Positions 1 to 5,435 of a DNA stretch of 7,949 bases are shown here, one piece after another. A program made the translations under genes and the position numbers. Under the pieces are notes generated by a model, which saw only the letters and a program-made list of their open reading frames with translations, was not told the DNA's origin and did no database searches. The DNA is taken from assembly GCA_023263825.1 (NCBI GenBank), contig JALQUJ010000068.1, positions 1 through 7,949 of the forward strand, given 5' to 3'. The DNA is from Porticoccus sp. Lineage in GTDB: Bacteria; Pseudomonadota; Gammaproteobacteria; Pseudomonadales; Porticoccaceae. Positions within the stretch are counted from its first letter, which is position 1. Every line of letters begins with the position of its first letter.

Positions 1-558
1 GTTGGCAAGGGTACAGTTTATAAGCACTTTTTAACCAAGACACAAATTTTGGTGCGTATCGTCCTCGATTATGAGCGAAGCATTACCCATAACCTGCGTA
101 TTGGCATTGAAAAAACAGAAGTAGGTGACCCGGGTGCTGCAGCTCGCTCCTATTTCCATGCGAGACTGACGAACCCTGCACTTGATAGGTTGGTTCAGCA
201 ACTGGAAAGTAGATTGGAAGGTGATAGGGAAGTAGCCGATCAGATGGAGGAAGTTCACGGCCTGCGCCGATCTAATATTGATGCCTTGAATTCAATGATC
301 GTTAAGCTGATTGATAAAGGAGTATTGGAGGACGTACCCCCCCAGTATCATTATTTATCGTGCTGGGCGTTGGCTCAGGGGGCCGTGGAAGCTTATTTTA
401 ATGTCAGTTATGGGGCAGATCTTGAGGATAAAGAGGGCTTTCTACGCTTTGTCGCCAATATCGGTATTACCATGGGCAACAAAGGCCAGCTTCTCGATAA
501 TATTCCCTCACAGTGTTTGATCAATGTCGATGAGAGTTTAGCGACGACAGAAAGTTAA
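1..558 (+). CDS. TetR/AcrR-family transcriptional regulator, 5' truncated by the window edge
   Basis: The frame is open from base 1, so the gene starts upstream of the window; 185 codons plus the stop are visible. The first visible residues, VGKGTVYKHFLTK, match the recognition helix and following turn of the TetR DNA-binding domain (pattern GxxxxYxHFxxK). Only the tail of the helix-turn-helix is therefore present, and roughly the first 30-40 residues of a usual ~200-220 aa protein are missing. A TTG or GTG near base 49-52 is not a credible start because it would delete the HTH. The rest is the helical ligand-binding and dimerisation domain; its ligand cannot be read from sequence. TetR proteins usually repress nearby genes and release DNA on binding a small molecule. 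The gene is convergent with ETF-ubiquinone oxidoreductase, and a TetR-like palindrome lies in the etf control region at 2391-2410, so control of the etf genes is a reasonable but unproven guess. The family call is firm; the target is not. Confidence 0.9.
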   Translation, partial: VGKGTVYKHFLTKTQILVRIVLDYERSITHNLRIGIEKTEVGDPGAAARSYFHARLTNPALDRLVQQLESRLEGDREVADQMEEVHGLRRSNIDALNSMIVKLIDKGVLEDVPPQYHYLSCWALAQGAVEAYFNVSYGADLEDKEGFLRFVANIGITMGNKGQLLDNIPSQCLINVDESLATTES

Positions 559-585
559 TTGGGTTAGACAATTAACTTTCTTTTA
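550..585 (+). terminator. Intrinsic terminator of the TetR gene, overlapping its stop codon
   Basis: A perfect 12-bp stem (GAAAGTTAATTG, 550-561, with CAATTAACTTTC, 569-580) closes a 7-nt loop and is followed by TTTTA. The left arm begins inside the last two sense codons and contains the TAA stop at 556-558. The stem is AT-rich but long and exact. On the minus strand no T-run follows it, so it is a clear terminator only for the rightward regulator transcript. Confidence 0.75.
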
Positions 586-607
586 TAGCCCTCCAGATTC
601 TATAAAA
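581..607. repeat. Inverted repeat in the convergent spacer
   Basis: Perfect 8-bp arms TTTTATAG (581-588) and CTATAAAA (600-607) flank an 11-nt centre. The repeat abuts the TetR terminator stem, so nearly all of the spacer between the regulator and ETF-ubiquinone oxidoreductase is dyad-symmetric. Neither strand has a T-run after it, so it is not a textbook terminator. It may slow or process the leftward ETF-QO transcript, for which no other terminator is visible. Confidence 0.5.
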
Positions 608-618
608 CCAACCATTTC

Positions 619-2259
619 TCACATGTTCGGATAATTTGGGCCCCCAGTACCTTCCGGTGTCACCCAAGTAATATTTTGAGTCGGGTCTTTGATATCACAG
701 GTTTTACAGTGAACACAGTTTTGGGCGTTAATTTGGAACTGTTTCTCACCGTCTTCATTCTCCGTTATTTCGTAAACGCCCGCTGGGCAGTAACGCTGTG
801 CTGGCTCATTAAATAGTGGCAAGTTGTGGGCAATGGGCACATCGGGGTTGGCCAGGGTGAGATGGCAAGGTTGGTCTTCCTCATGGTTAGTGTTAGATAA
901 AAATACGGAAGAAAGCTTATCAAAGCTTAGCTTATTGTCAGGTTTTGGGTAGTGAATAGGTTCGCAGTCGCCGACTGGCTTTAGTGTGCTGTAATCCGGT
1001 TTAGGGTCTTTTAATGTCCAGGGTAACTTGCCATGAAATAGATTGATATCGATAAAGGCATAGGCAGAACCAAGAATATTGCCCCATTTATGTTGTGCCG
1101 GGCCAAAATTACGTTGTAGGTGAAGCTCTTTATAAGCCCAGCTAGCACGATAGGCTTCGGTGTAGTCAGTTAACTCATCATGTTGGCGGTCTGAGCTAAT
1201 GGCATTGGCAACAGATTCTGCCGCAATCATGCCCGATTTCATGGCACAGTGAATGCCTTTGATTTTGGCAAAGTTTAGGGTGCCGGCATTATCACCAATT
1301 AATAGGCCGCCAGGGAATGTCATTTGAGGTTGAGATTGCAAACCGCCTTTTACTAATGCCCGTGCACCATAGGATATGCGCTCCCCACCTTCTAGATACT
1401 GACTAATGACAGGGTGGTGCTTGTAACGTTGGAACTCATCAAAGGGACTGACGTGGGGATTAGAGTAGGAGAGGTCGGTAATAAGGCCTGCGGCAACCTG
1501 GTTATTTTCTAAATGGTATAGAAAGCCGCCTCCCGCAGAATCACTTTCATCCAAGGGCCAGCCGGCACTGTGAACAACTAGGCCTGGTTGATGTTTCTCG
1601 GGTGGGATAGTCCATAGTTCTTTGATGCCCAGCCCGTAATGCTGAGGTTCTGAGTTTTTATCCATGGCAAATTTTTCAATAAGTTGTTTCCCTAGGCTAC
1701 CTCTACAACCTTCTGAAAACAGGGTGTATTTGGCCCTTAACTCCATGCCTGGCATGTAAGCGTCTTTTTGCTCTCCGTTACTGCCTATACCCATATCGCC
1801 AGTGATAACGCCGGTAACATTAAGGCCATTTTCACTGTAGAGAACACTGCCTGCGGCAAAGCCCGGAAAAATCTCAACGCCCAGGTTTTCTGCTTGCTCA
1901 GCCAGCCAGCGACAGAGGTTGCCCAGGCTAATGACATAATTTCCTGTGTTGTGCATGGTTTTGGGTACAAACAAGGAGGGTATTTTTATGCCTTTGGTTT
2001 CTTTAAAGACATAGATATTGTCATCACTCACCGGTGTGTTTAAGGGTGCCCCCAGTTCTTTCCAGTTGGGGAATAATTCATTGAGTGCCGTAGGTTCGAG
2101 TACAGCACCGGAGACAATATGTGCGCCTACCTCTGAGCCTTTTTCAACGATAACAACAGAGAGTTCAGGGTTGATTTGTTTGATTCGACAAGCCGCAGAC
2201 AGACCAGAAGGACCCGCACCGACAATAGCAACATCGTAATCCATATATTCTCGTTCCAC
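619..2259 (-). CDS. Electron transfer flavoprotein-ubiquinone oxidoreductase (ETF-QO)
   Basis: This 546-aa iron-sulfur flavoprotein takes electrons from reduced ETF and passes them to ubiquinone at the inner membrane, linking acyl-CoA and amino-acid dehydrogenases to respiration. The length is normal for the bacterial ETFDH family. The N-terminal FAD dinucleotide-binding motif is GAGPSG at residues 14-19. A second FAD contact, GDNAGTLNFAKIKG, lies at 322-335. The C-terminal [4Fe-4S] domain has cysteines 491, 515, 518 and 521 (C-x23-C-x2-C-x2-C) and ends in the family-typical GTGGPNYPNM. No key residue is missing. I chose the GTG start at 2257-2259 because AGGAGT lies five bases upstream; the next ATG, six codons in, would be too far from it. 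The gene is divergent from etfBA, as in Pseudomonas, and convergent with the TetR gene. Control probably comes from the shared 2260-2604 region. Confidence 0.97.
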   Translation of the reverse strand: MEREYMDYDVAIVGAGPSGLSAACRIKQINPELSVVIVEKGSEVGAHIVSGAVLEPTALNELFPNWKELGAPLNTPVSDDNIYVFKETKGIKIPSLFVPKTMHNTGNYVISLGNLCRWLAEQAENLGVEIFPGFAAGSVLYSENGLNVTGVITGDMGIGSNGEQKDAYMPGMELRAKYTLFSEGCRGSLGKQLIEKFAMDKNSEPQHYGLGIKELWTIPPEKHQPGLVVHSAGWPLDESDSAGGGFLYHLENNQVAAGLITDLSYSNPHVSPFDEFQRYKHHPVISQYLEGGERISYGARALVKGGLQSQPQMTFPGGLLIGDNAGTLNFAKIKGIHCAMKSGMIAAESVANAISSDRQHDELTDYTEAYRASWAYKELHLQRNFGPAQHKWGNILGSAYAFIDINLFHGKLPWTLKDPKPDYSTLKPVGDCEPIHYPKPDNKLSFDKLSSVFLSNTNHEEDQPCHLTLANPDVPIAHNLPLFNEPAQRYCPAGVYEITENEDGEKQFQINAQNCVHCKTCDIKDPTQNITWVTPEGTGGPNYPNM

Positions 2260-2264
2260 GGGAT

Positions 2265-2270
2265 ACTCCT
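2265..2270 (-). promoter_or_regulatory. Ribosome binding site that fixes the GTG start of ETF-QO
   Basis: Read on the minus strand the sequence is AGGAGT, five bases before the GTG codon at 2259-2257. It is the strongest Shine-Dalgarno match in the window, and it argues for GTG over the downstream ATG at 2244-2242. Confidence 0.75.
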
Positions 2271-2274
2271 ATGT

Positions 2275-2299
2275 ACAATCATCACATGATTGTTTTTTT
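2275..2299. repeat. Hairpin with T-run in the ETF-QO leader
   Basis: Perfect 8-bp arms ACAATCAT (2275-2282) and ATGATTGT (2286-2293) surround a 3-nt loop, followed on the plus strand by seven Ts (2293-2299). In plus orientation it looks like a weak terminator for any transcript running into ETF-QO antisense. In the minus-strand mRNA the hairpin would sit four bases upstream of the AGGAGT ribosome binding site. The stem has few GC pairs, so stability is doubtful. Confidence 0.4.
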
Positions 2300-2390
2300 A
2301 TTTTAGTTCTTCAGTTTATTGAGACTGATAAACAAGCAGATATCGAGTTGAAGATTTTATCTCTTCTATGACCGTGGTGCCATTGGGAAT

Positions 2391-2410
2391 TACTGACCGT
2401 TCAGTCAGTA
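2391..2410. promoter_or_regulatory. TetR-type operator-like palindrome
   Basis: Perfect 7-bp arms TACTGAC (2391-2397) and GTCAGTA (2404-2410) surround the 6-bp centre CGTTCA, in which two further positions are symmetric. Size and layout fit a TetR-family dimer site (TGACCGnnC-like core). It lies 131 bp from the ETF-QO start and 194 bp from the etfB start, well placed to control both. The neighbouring TetR gene is the obvious candidate binder, but its own promoter lies outside the window, so a matching site cannot be compared. Confidence 0.6.
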
Positions 2411-2493
2411 CTTTAGGGTCAGTTTTAACGAGATATTAAGCAAGCTAATCCCTTGATTTGACTGACTTGGAACGGCATCATTACCCCCCTCCA

Positions 2494-2539
2494 GTGATGA
2501 GATAAGGCCTGGTGCCTATTATCTGTCTCGTTTCATCAC
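2494..2539. repeat. Nested inverted repeat upstream of etfB
   Basis: The outer arms GTGATGA (2494-2500) and TCATCAC (2533-2539) match perfectly. Inside them GATA-AGGC (2501-2508) pairs with GCCT-(AT)-TATC (2514-2523), leaving a 5-nt loop and a 2-nt bulge; nine bases (2524-2532) stay unpaired on the 3' side. As RNA this would be a bulged hairpin ending 65 bases before the etfB ATG. It may be a leader structure or a protein-binding site. No known riboswitch is recognised. Confidence 0.4.
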
Positions 2540-2604
2540 AATCTACTAAATTAAGCTTGTAAGTTAACAGAGTATGTTAACCAGATAAGTTCAAAGGATA
2601 TTCC

Positions 2605-3369
2605 ATGAAAGTACTTGTCGCCGTTAAACGCGTCGTGGACTACAACGTTAAAGTTCGCCCTAAAGCCGATGGTTCTGGCGTTGAGCTAAACAATTTGAAA
2701 ATGTCGATCAACCCATTCTGTGAAATTGCAGTGGAAGAGGCGGTACGACTTAAAGAAGATGGTGCTGCAACGGAAATCGTCGCAGTGTCCATTGGGCCAC
2801 AGCAGGCTCAGGAACAAATCCGTACCTCCCTGGCATTGGGCGCTGACAGAGGTGTATTGATTAAAACAGATCAGGATTTAGAGCCTTTGGCGGTTGCTAA
2901 GTGTCTTAAGGCCATTTGTGATCAGGAATCGCCAGATATTATTTTGATGGGCAAGCAATCCATTGATGGTGACAACAACCAAACAGGGCAAATGTTGGGT
3001 GCTCTAACAGGCTATCCACAAGGTACCTTTGCTTCTGAGCTGAAAGTTGATGGCGATACTGTTGATGGAGGCAAGGCGACGGTTACACGGGAAATTGATG
3101 GTGGTCTACAGACCGTCAGTTTGGATTTGCCCGCTATTGTGACAACAGATTTAAGGCTTAATGAGCCACGTTACGCTTCATTACCAAATATTATGAAGGC
3201 AAAGAAAAAGCCTATGGATGAAACAACCCCCGAAGATTTAGGTGTTGATGTATCTCCCAGAGTTGAATTATTAGGTGTTGAGCTGCCAGCAGAACGATCT
3301 GCCGGTATTAAGGTGGCCAATGTAGATGAGTTGTTGGATAAGCTGAAAAATGAAGCGAAGGTGATCTGA
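2605..3369 (+). CDS. etfB: Electron transfer flavoprotein beta subunit
   Basis: This 254-aa subunit of the soluble ETF heterodimer binds AMP structurally and carries the loop that docks onto partner dehydrogenases. The length is usual for group I ETF-beta. The start MKVLVAVKRVVDYN is typical. The AMP-binding stretch GKQSIDGDNNQTGQM lies at residues 116-130. The ETF-beta signature spans about residues 179-203 and includes LNEPRYASLPNIMKAKKKP; Leu193 corresponds to the anchor leucine of the recognition loop (Leu195 in human ETF). AAAGGA six bases before the ATG supports the start. Its TGA stop shares one base with the etfA ATG, so the two are co-transcribed and probably translationally coupled. 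It is divergent from ETF-QO, its electron acceptor. No anomaly is seen. Confidence 0.98.
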   Translation: MKVLVAVKRVVDYNVKVRPKADGSGVELNNLKMSINPFCEIAVEEAVRLKEDGAATEIVAVSIGPQQAQEQIRTSLALGADRGVLIKTDQDLEPLAVAKCLKAICDQESPDIILMGKQSIDGDNNQTGQMLGALTGYPQGTFASELKVDGDTVDGGKATVTREIDGGLQTVSLDLPAIVTTDLRLNEPRYASLPNIMKAKKKPMDETTPEDLGVDVSPRVELLGVELPAERSAGIKVANVDELLDKLKNEAKVI

Positions 3370-4298
3370 TGAGTATTTTAGTCGTAGCAGAACACGATAA
3401 CAGCCATTTAAAAGCGGCAACATTGAATACAGTCACTGCTGCAATTGCTATAGACAGTGAGATTACTTTACTGGTTGCAGGTAGTAATTGCTCTGCGGTA
3501 GCAACGGAAGCAGCAGGTGTTAAGGGTGTTGATAAAGTGTTGTTGGCAGATAACCCTGCTTATGGTGATAGATTGGCTGAGAATTTGGCGCCATTAGTTG
3601 CCGAAATCGCATCGGGATATTCTCACGTTTTAGCACCCGCCACGACAACCGGTAAAAATATATTGCCTCGTGCGGCGGCATTACTCGATGTTCAGCCTAT
3701 TTCTGATATTGTTTCTGTGGAAGGTGCTGATACTTTTAAGCGCCCAATCTATGCGGGTAATGTTATTGCAACGGTTAAAAGTACTGACCCTATAAAAGTG
3801 CTAACGGTACGTACAACGGCTTTTGATGCCACGCCCGCTGAAGGTGGAAGCGCTGGTGTTGAACCACTTGATATTACCCATAATGCAGGTAATTCAGCCT
3901 TTGTTGGTGAAGAGCTCGCTGTTTCAGAGCGCCCTGAACTGACATCTGCCAATGTGGTGATTTCAGGTGGACGTGGCTTGGCCAGTAGTGAGAATTTTCA
4001 GATGCTAGAAAAACTAGCCGATAAATTAGGTGGTGCTATTGGTGCTTCCCGTGCCGCTGTCGATGCTGGTTTCGTACCCAATGATATGCAGGTAGGGCAA
4101 ACAGGAAAAATTGTCGCGCCTGATTTGTATATTGCTGTTGCTATTTCTGGGGCAATACAACATTTGGCTGGAATGAAAGACAGCAAGGTGATTGTTGCGA
4201 TTAATAAGGATGAAGAGGCGCCTATATTCCAGGTGGCAGATTACGGGTTGGTGGCAGACTTGTTTGATGTGATACCTGAGTTGGAGAAAAAGCTTTAA
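3369..4298 (+). CDS. etfA: Electron transfer flavoprotein alpha subunit
   Basis: This 309-aa partner of EtfB holds the redox FAD that accepts electrons from acyl-CoA and other dehydrogenases and gives them to ETF-QO. The N-terminal domain (about 1-185) has the alpha/beta ETF fold with the HVLAPATTTGKNILPR segment at 86-101. The C-terminal FAD domain shows GGRGL (200-204), GASRAAVDAG (225-234), QTG (244-246), SGAIQH (260-265), INKDEEAPIF (278-287) and the DYG motif (291-293), all expected for FAD binding. GASR, QTG and the His of SGAIQH match the flavin-contacting Arg, Ser/Thr and His positions known in human ETF-alpha. The ATG overlaps the etfB stop (TGATG), and GAAGG seven bases upstream within etfB serves as ribosome binding site. 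A strong terminator follows at 4380-4415. Confidence 0.98.
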   Translation: MSILVVAEHDNSHLKAATLNTVTAAIAIDSEITLLVAGSNCSAVATEAAGVKGVDKVLLADNPAYGDRLAENLAPLVAEIASGYSHVLAPATTTGKNILPRAAALLDVQPISDIVSVEGADTFKRPIYAGNVIATVKSTDPIKVLTVRTTAFDATPAEGGSAGVEPLDITHNAGNSAFVGEELAVSERPELTSANVVISGGRGLASSENFQMLEKLADKLGGAIGASRAAVDAGFVPNDMQVGQTGKIVAPDLYIAVAISGAIQHLAGMKDSKVIVAINKDEEAPIFQVADYGLVADLFDVIPELEKKL

Positions 4299-4379
4299 GG
4301 GAACTCTGAAAACTACCTTACTCGATCTGGCGTTTTTAGAGCCTCCTTAATTTTTCACTTTTCCTTTATCTCGTATGAT

Positions 4380-4415
4380 AAAAATCGGCTCTTATTTTTA
4401 GAGGGCCGATTTTTT
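4380..4415. terminator. Bidirectional intrinsic terminator after etfBA
   Basis: A perfect 10-bp stem (AAAAATCGGC, 4380-4389, with GCCGATTTTT, 4405-4414) has GC pairs at its apex and a T-run on each strand. The loop can pair further (CTCT with AGAG). It lies about 80 bp after etfA and would also end the leftward xthA transcript, so it serves both convergent units. Confidence 0.85.
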
Positions 4416-4449
4416 ATTGCGTGATTAAGATGTTGATAGTGTGGCAACG

Positions 4450-4509
4450 CTAATCATTATGGGGTTTACGCCTTCTTTTATGTGCCCGCTCACGCTCTTC
4501 AGGGCTCAT
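4450..4509 (-). CDS. Possible small charged protein, or frame-broken remnant, downstream of xthA
   Basis: On the minus strand an open frame runs from just inside the 3' end of xthA to a TAG at 4452-4450. The only ATG in frame is at 4509-4507; it gives 19 residues beginning MSPEERERAHKRRRK, with GGAG four bases upstream. The frame is also sensible before that ATG, reading TELKEKWRN. The W-x(3)-SPEER pattern recalls helical repeats of small DUF3106-like proteins, although that resemblance is by eye. A separate ATG overlaps the xthA stop (TAATG, 4544-4542) but runs into a stop after five codons. A single inserted base, or a -1 shift at its AAA codon, would join it to this frame and give a protein of about 30 residues. 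It could equally be chance. It lies between xthA and the shared terminator, so it would be on the xthA mRNA. Confidence 0.3.
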   Translation of the reverse strand: MSPEERERAHKRRRKPHND

Positions 4510-4543
4510 ATTTCTCCATTTTTCTTTTAGCTCGGTTTGCTCA

Positions 4544-5383
4544 TTAACAGGCTATAGATAGCCAGATAGGGCAATGGTCTGATGGTTTTTCCATGGCTCT
4601 AATACTGTGGTCAATACCTGCATCCTGGGATATTTCGAGCAATGGTGCGGATGCCAGCATTAAGTCTATTCGGAGCCCACGTTTTGGTTCCCGCTCAAAG
4701 CCACGGCTGCGATAGTCAAACCAACTATATCGTTCTTGATTTGCTTGAGAATTTTTGGCTTGAGATCGTTGAGATAGAAAGTGTTGATAGCTGTCTACTA
4801 GTCCCCAGTTCTCAAGTTTTTCTAGCCATTCACGTTCTTCTGGAAGAAAACAGCATTTCCCCGTGCGTAACCAGCGTTTTCGATTGTCATCGCCAATACC
4901 AATATCAAGGTCAAGTGGGGCAACATTCATATCGCCCATTACCAATACAAGCTCATCCGGTTGATGGTGTTGTTCCAGATGGCTAAGTAAGTCTATATAA
5001 AAAGCCTGTTTACAAGGGAATTTCTGTGGATGGTCTCTGCTTTCCCCTTGGGGAAAATAACCATTGAAGATATTTAATATTTTATTACCTAACTGAAATT
5101 GACCAAAAACCAGTCGCCTTTGCGTTTCTTCTGTGTCGTGAGAAAAGCCTTTTATACAATTGAGTAGCGAAAGACGATAGAGCAGGGCAACACCATAGTG
5201 CCCCTTTTGACCATGGTAGATAACATCATAGCCAAGGGCGTTAATGGTTTCTATCGGAAATTGATCATCCGCAACTTTGGTTTCTTGAATGCCAATAATA
5301 TCTGGATCGTATTTCTCAATAATGGCTTCTAGCTGGTGTAACCGCGAGCGAATGCCGTTTGCATTAAATGAAATAATGTTCAT
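4544..5383 (-). CDS. xthA: Exodeoxyribonuclease III (AP endonuclease family 1)
   Basis: This 279-aa cytoplasmic DNA repair enzyme cuts DNA 5' of abasic sites, trims 3' blocking groups and has 3'-5' exonuclease activity in base-excision repair. All catalytic motifs of the ExoIII/APE1 fold are seen: Asn7 in FNANGIR, Glu34 in QETK, Tyr109 in NGYFPQGE, Asp151 and Asn153 in GDMNVAP, Asp240 in RIDLMLAS, and Asp269-His270 in DHCPIW. It is somewhat longer than E. coli XthA (268 aa). Part of the excess is a Ser/Gln-rich segment, SQRSQAKNSQANQ, at about 204-216, just before the conserved SWFDYRSRGF. The ATG start is fixed by the conserved MNIISFNANG, although no clear Shine-Dalgarno precedes it. It lies 52 bp downstream of prc on the same strand, so it may be co-transcribed; a TATAAA in the gap has no good -35 partner. 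Confidence 0.97.
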   Translation of the reverse strand: MNIISFNANGIRSRLHQLEAIIEKYDPDIIGIQETKVADDQFPIETINALGYDVIYHGQKGHYGVALLYRLSLLNCIKGFSHDTEETQRRLVFGQFQLGNKILNIFNGYFPQGESRDHPQKFPCKQAFYIDLLSHLEQHHQPDELVLVMGDMNVAPLDLDIGIGDDNRKRWLRTGKCCFLPEEREWLEKLENWGLVDSYQHFLSQRSQAKNSQANQERYSWFDYRSRGFEREPKRGLRIDLMLASAPLLEISQDAGIDHSIRAMEKPSDHCPIWLSIAC

Positions 5384-5435
5384 GTCAGGTACGATTTTTA
5401 TAGGTAGAGTTGGTTTATGCCATGAGTAGCTGGTT

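Larger units (their letters stand above)
2260..2604. other. Divergent control region between ETF-QO and etfB
   Basis: These 345 bp hold no convincing gene. Left to right they contain the ETF-QO ribosome binding site, a hairpin with a T-run (2275-2299), the TetR-like palindrome (2391-2410), a nested inverted repeat (2494-2539), two GTTAAC sites (2563-2568 and 2576-2581), and the etfB ribosome binding site AAAGGA (2593-2598, six bases from ATG). Further ACTGAC or GTCAGT half-sites occur at about 2418-2423 and 2461-2466. I found no confident sigma-70 promoter for either unit. A weak rightward candidate is TTTAGG (2412-2417) with TATTAA (2434-2439), which would sit directly beside the palindrome. 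The PsrA box described for etf genes in pseudomonads (GAAAC-N4-GTTTC) was not found. Confidence 0.6.

Noticed and set aside
1768..2239. Plus-strand open frames of 91 and 73 codons opposite ETF-QO
   Set aside because: They are antisense to the conserved FAD domain of ETF-QO, and their translations look like reverse-complement shadow of that gene.
2458..2486. TTGACT at 2458-2463 as a -35 box for etfBA
   Set aside because: Nothing resembling a -10 box lies 16-18 bases downstream (the region is TTACCCCCC).
4642..4986. 114-codon open frame on the plus strand opposite xthA
   Set aside because: It lies wholly antisense to a clear xthA gene with all catalytic motifs; its translation shows no recognisable domain and no ribosome binding site was seen.
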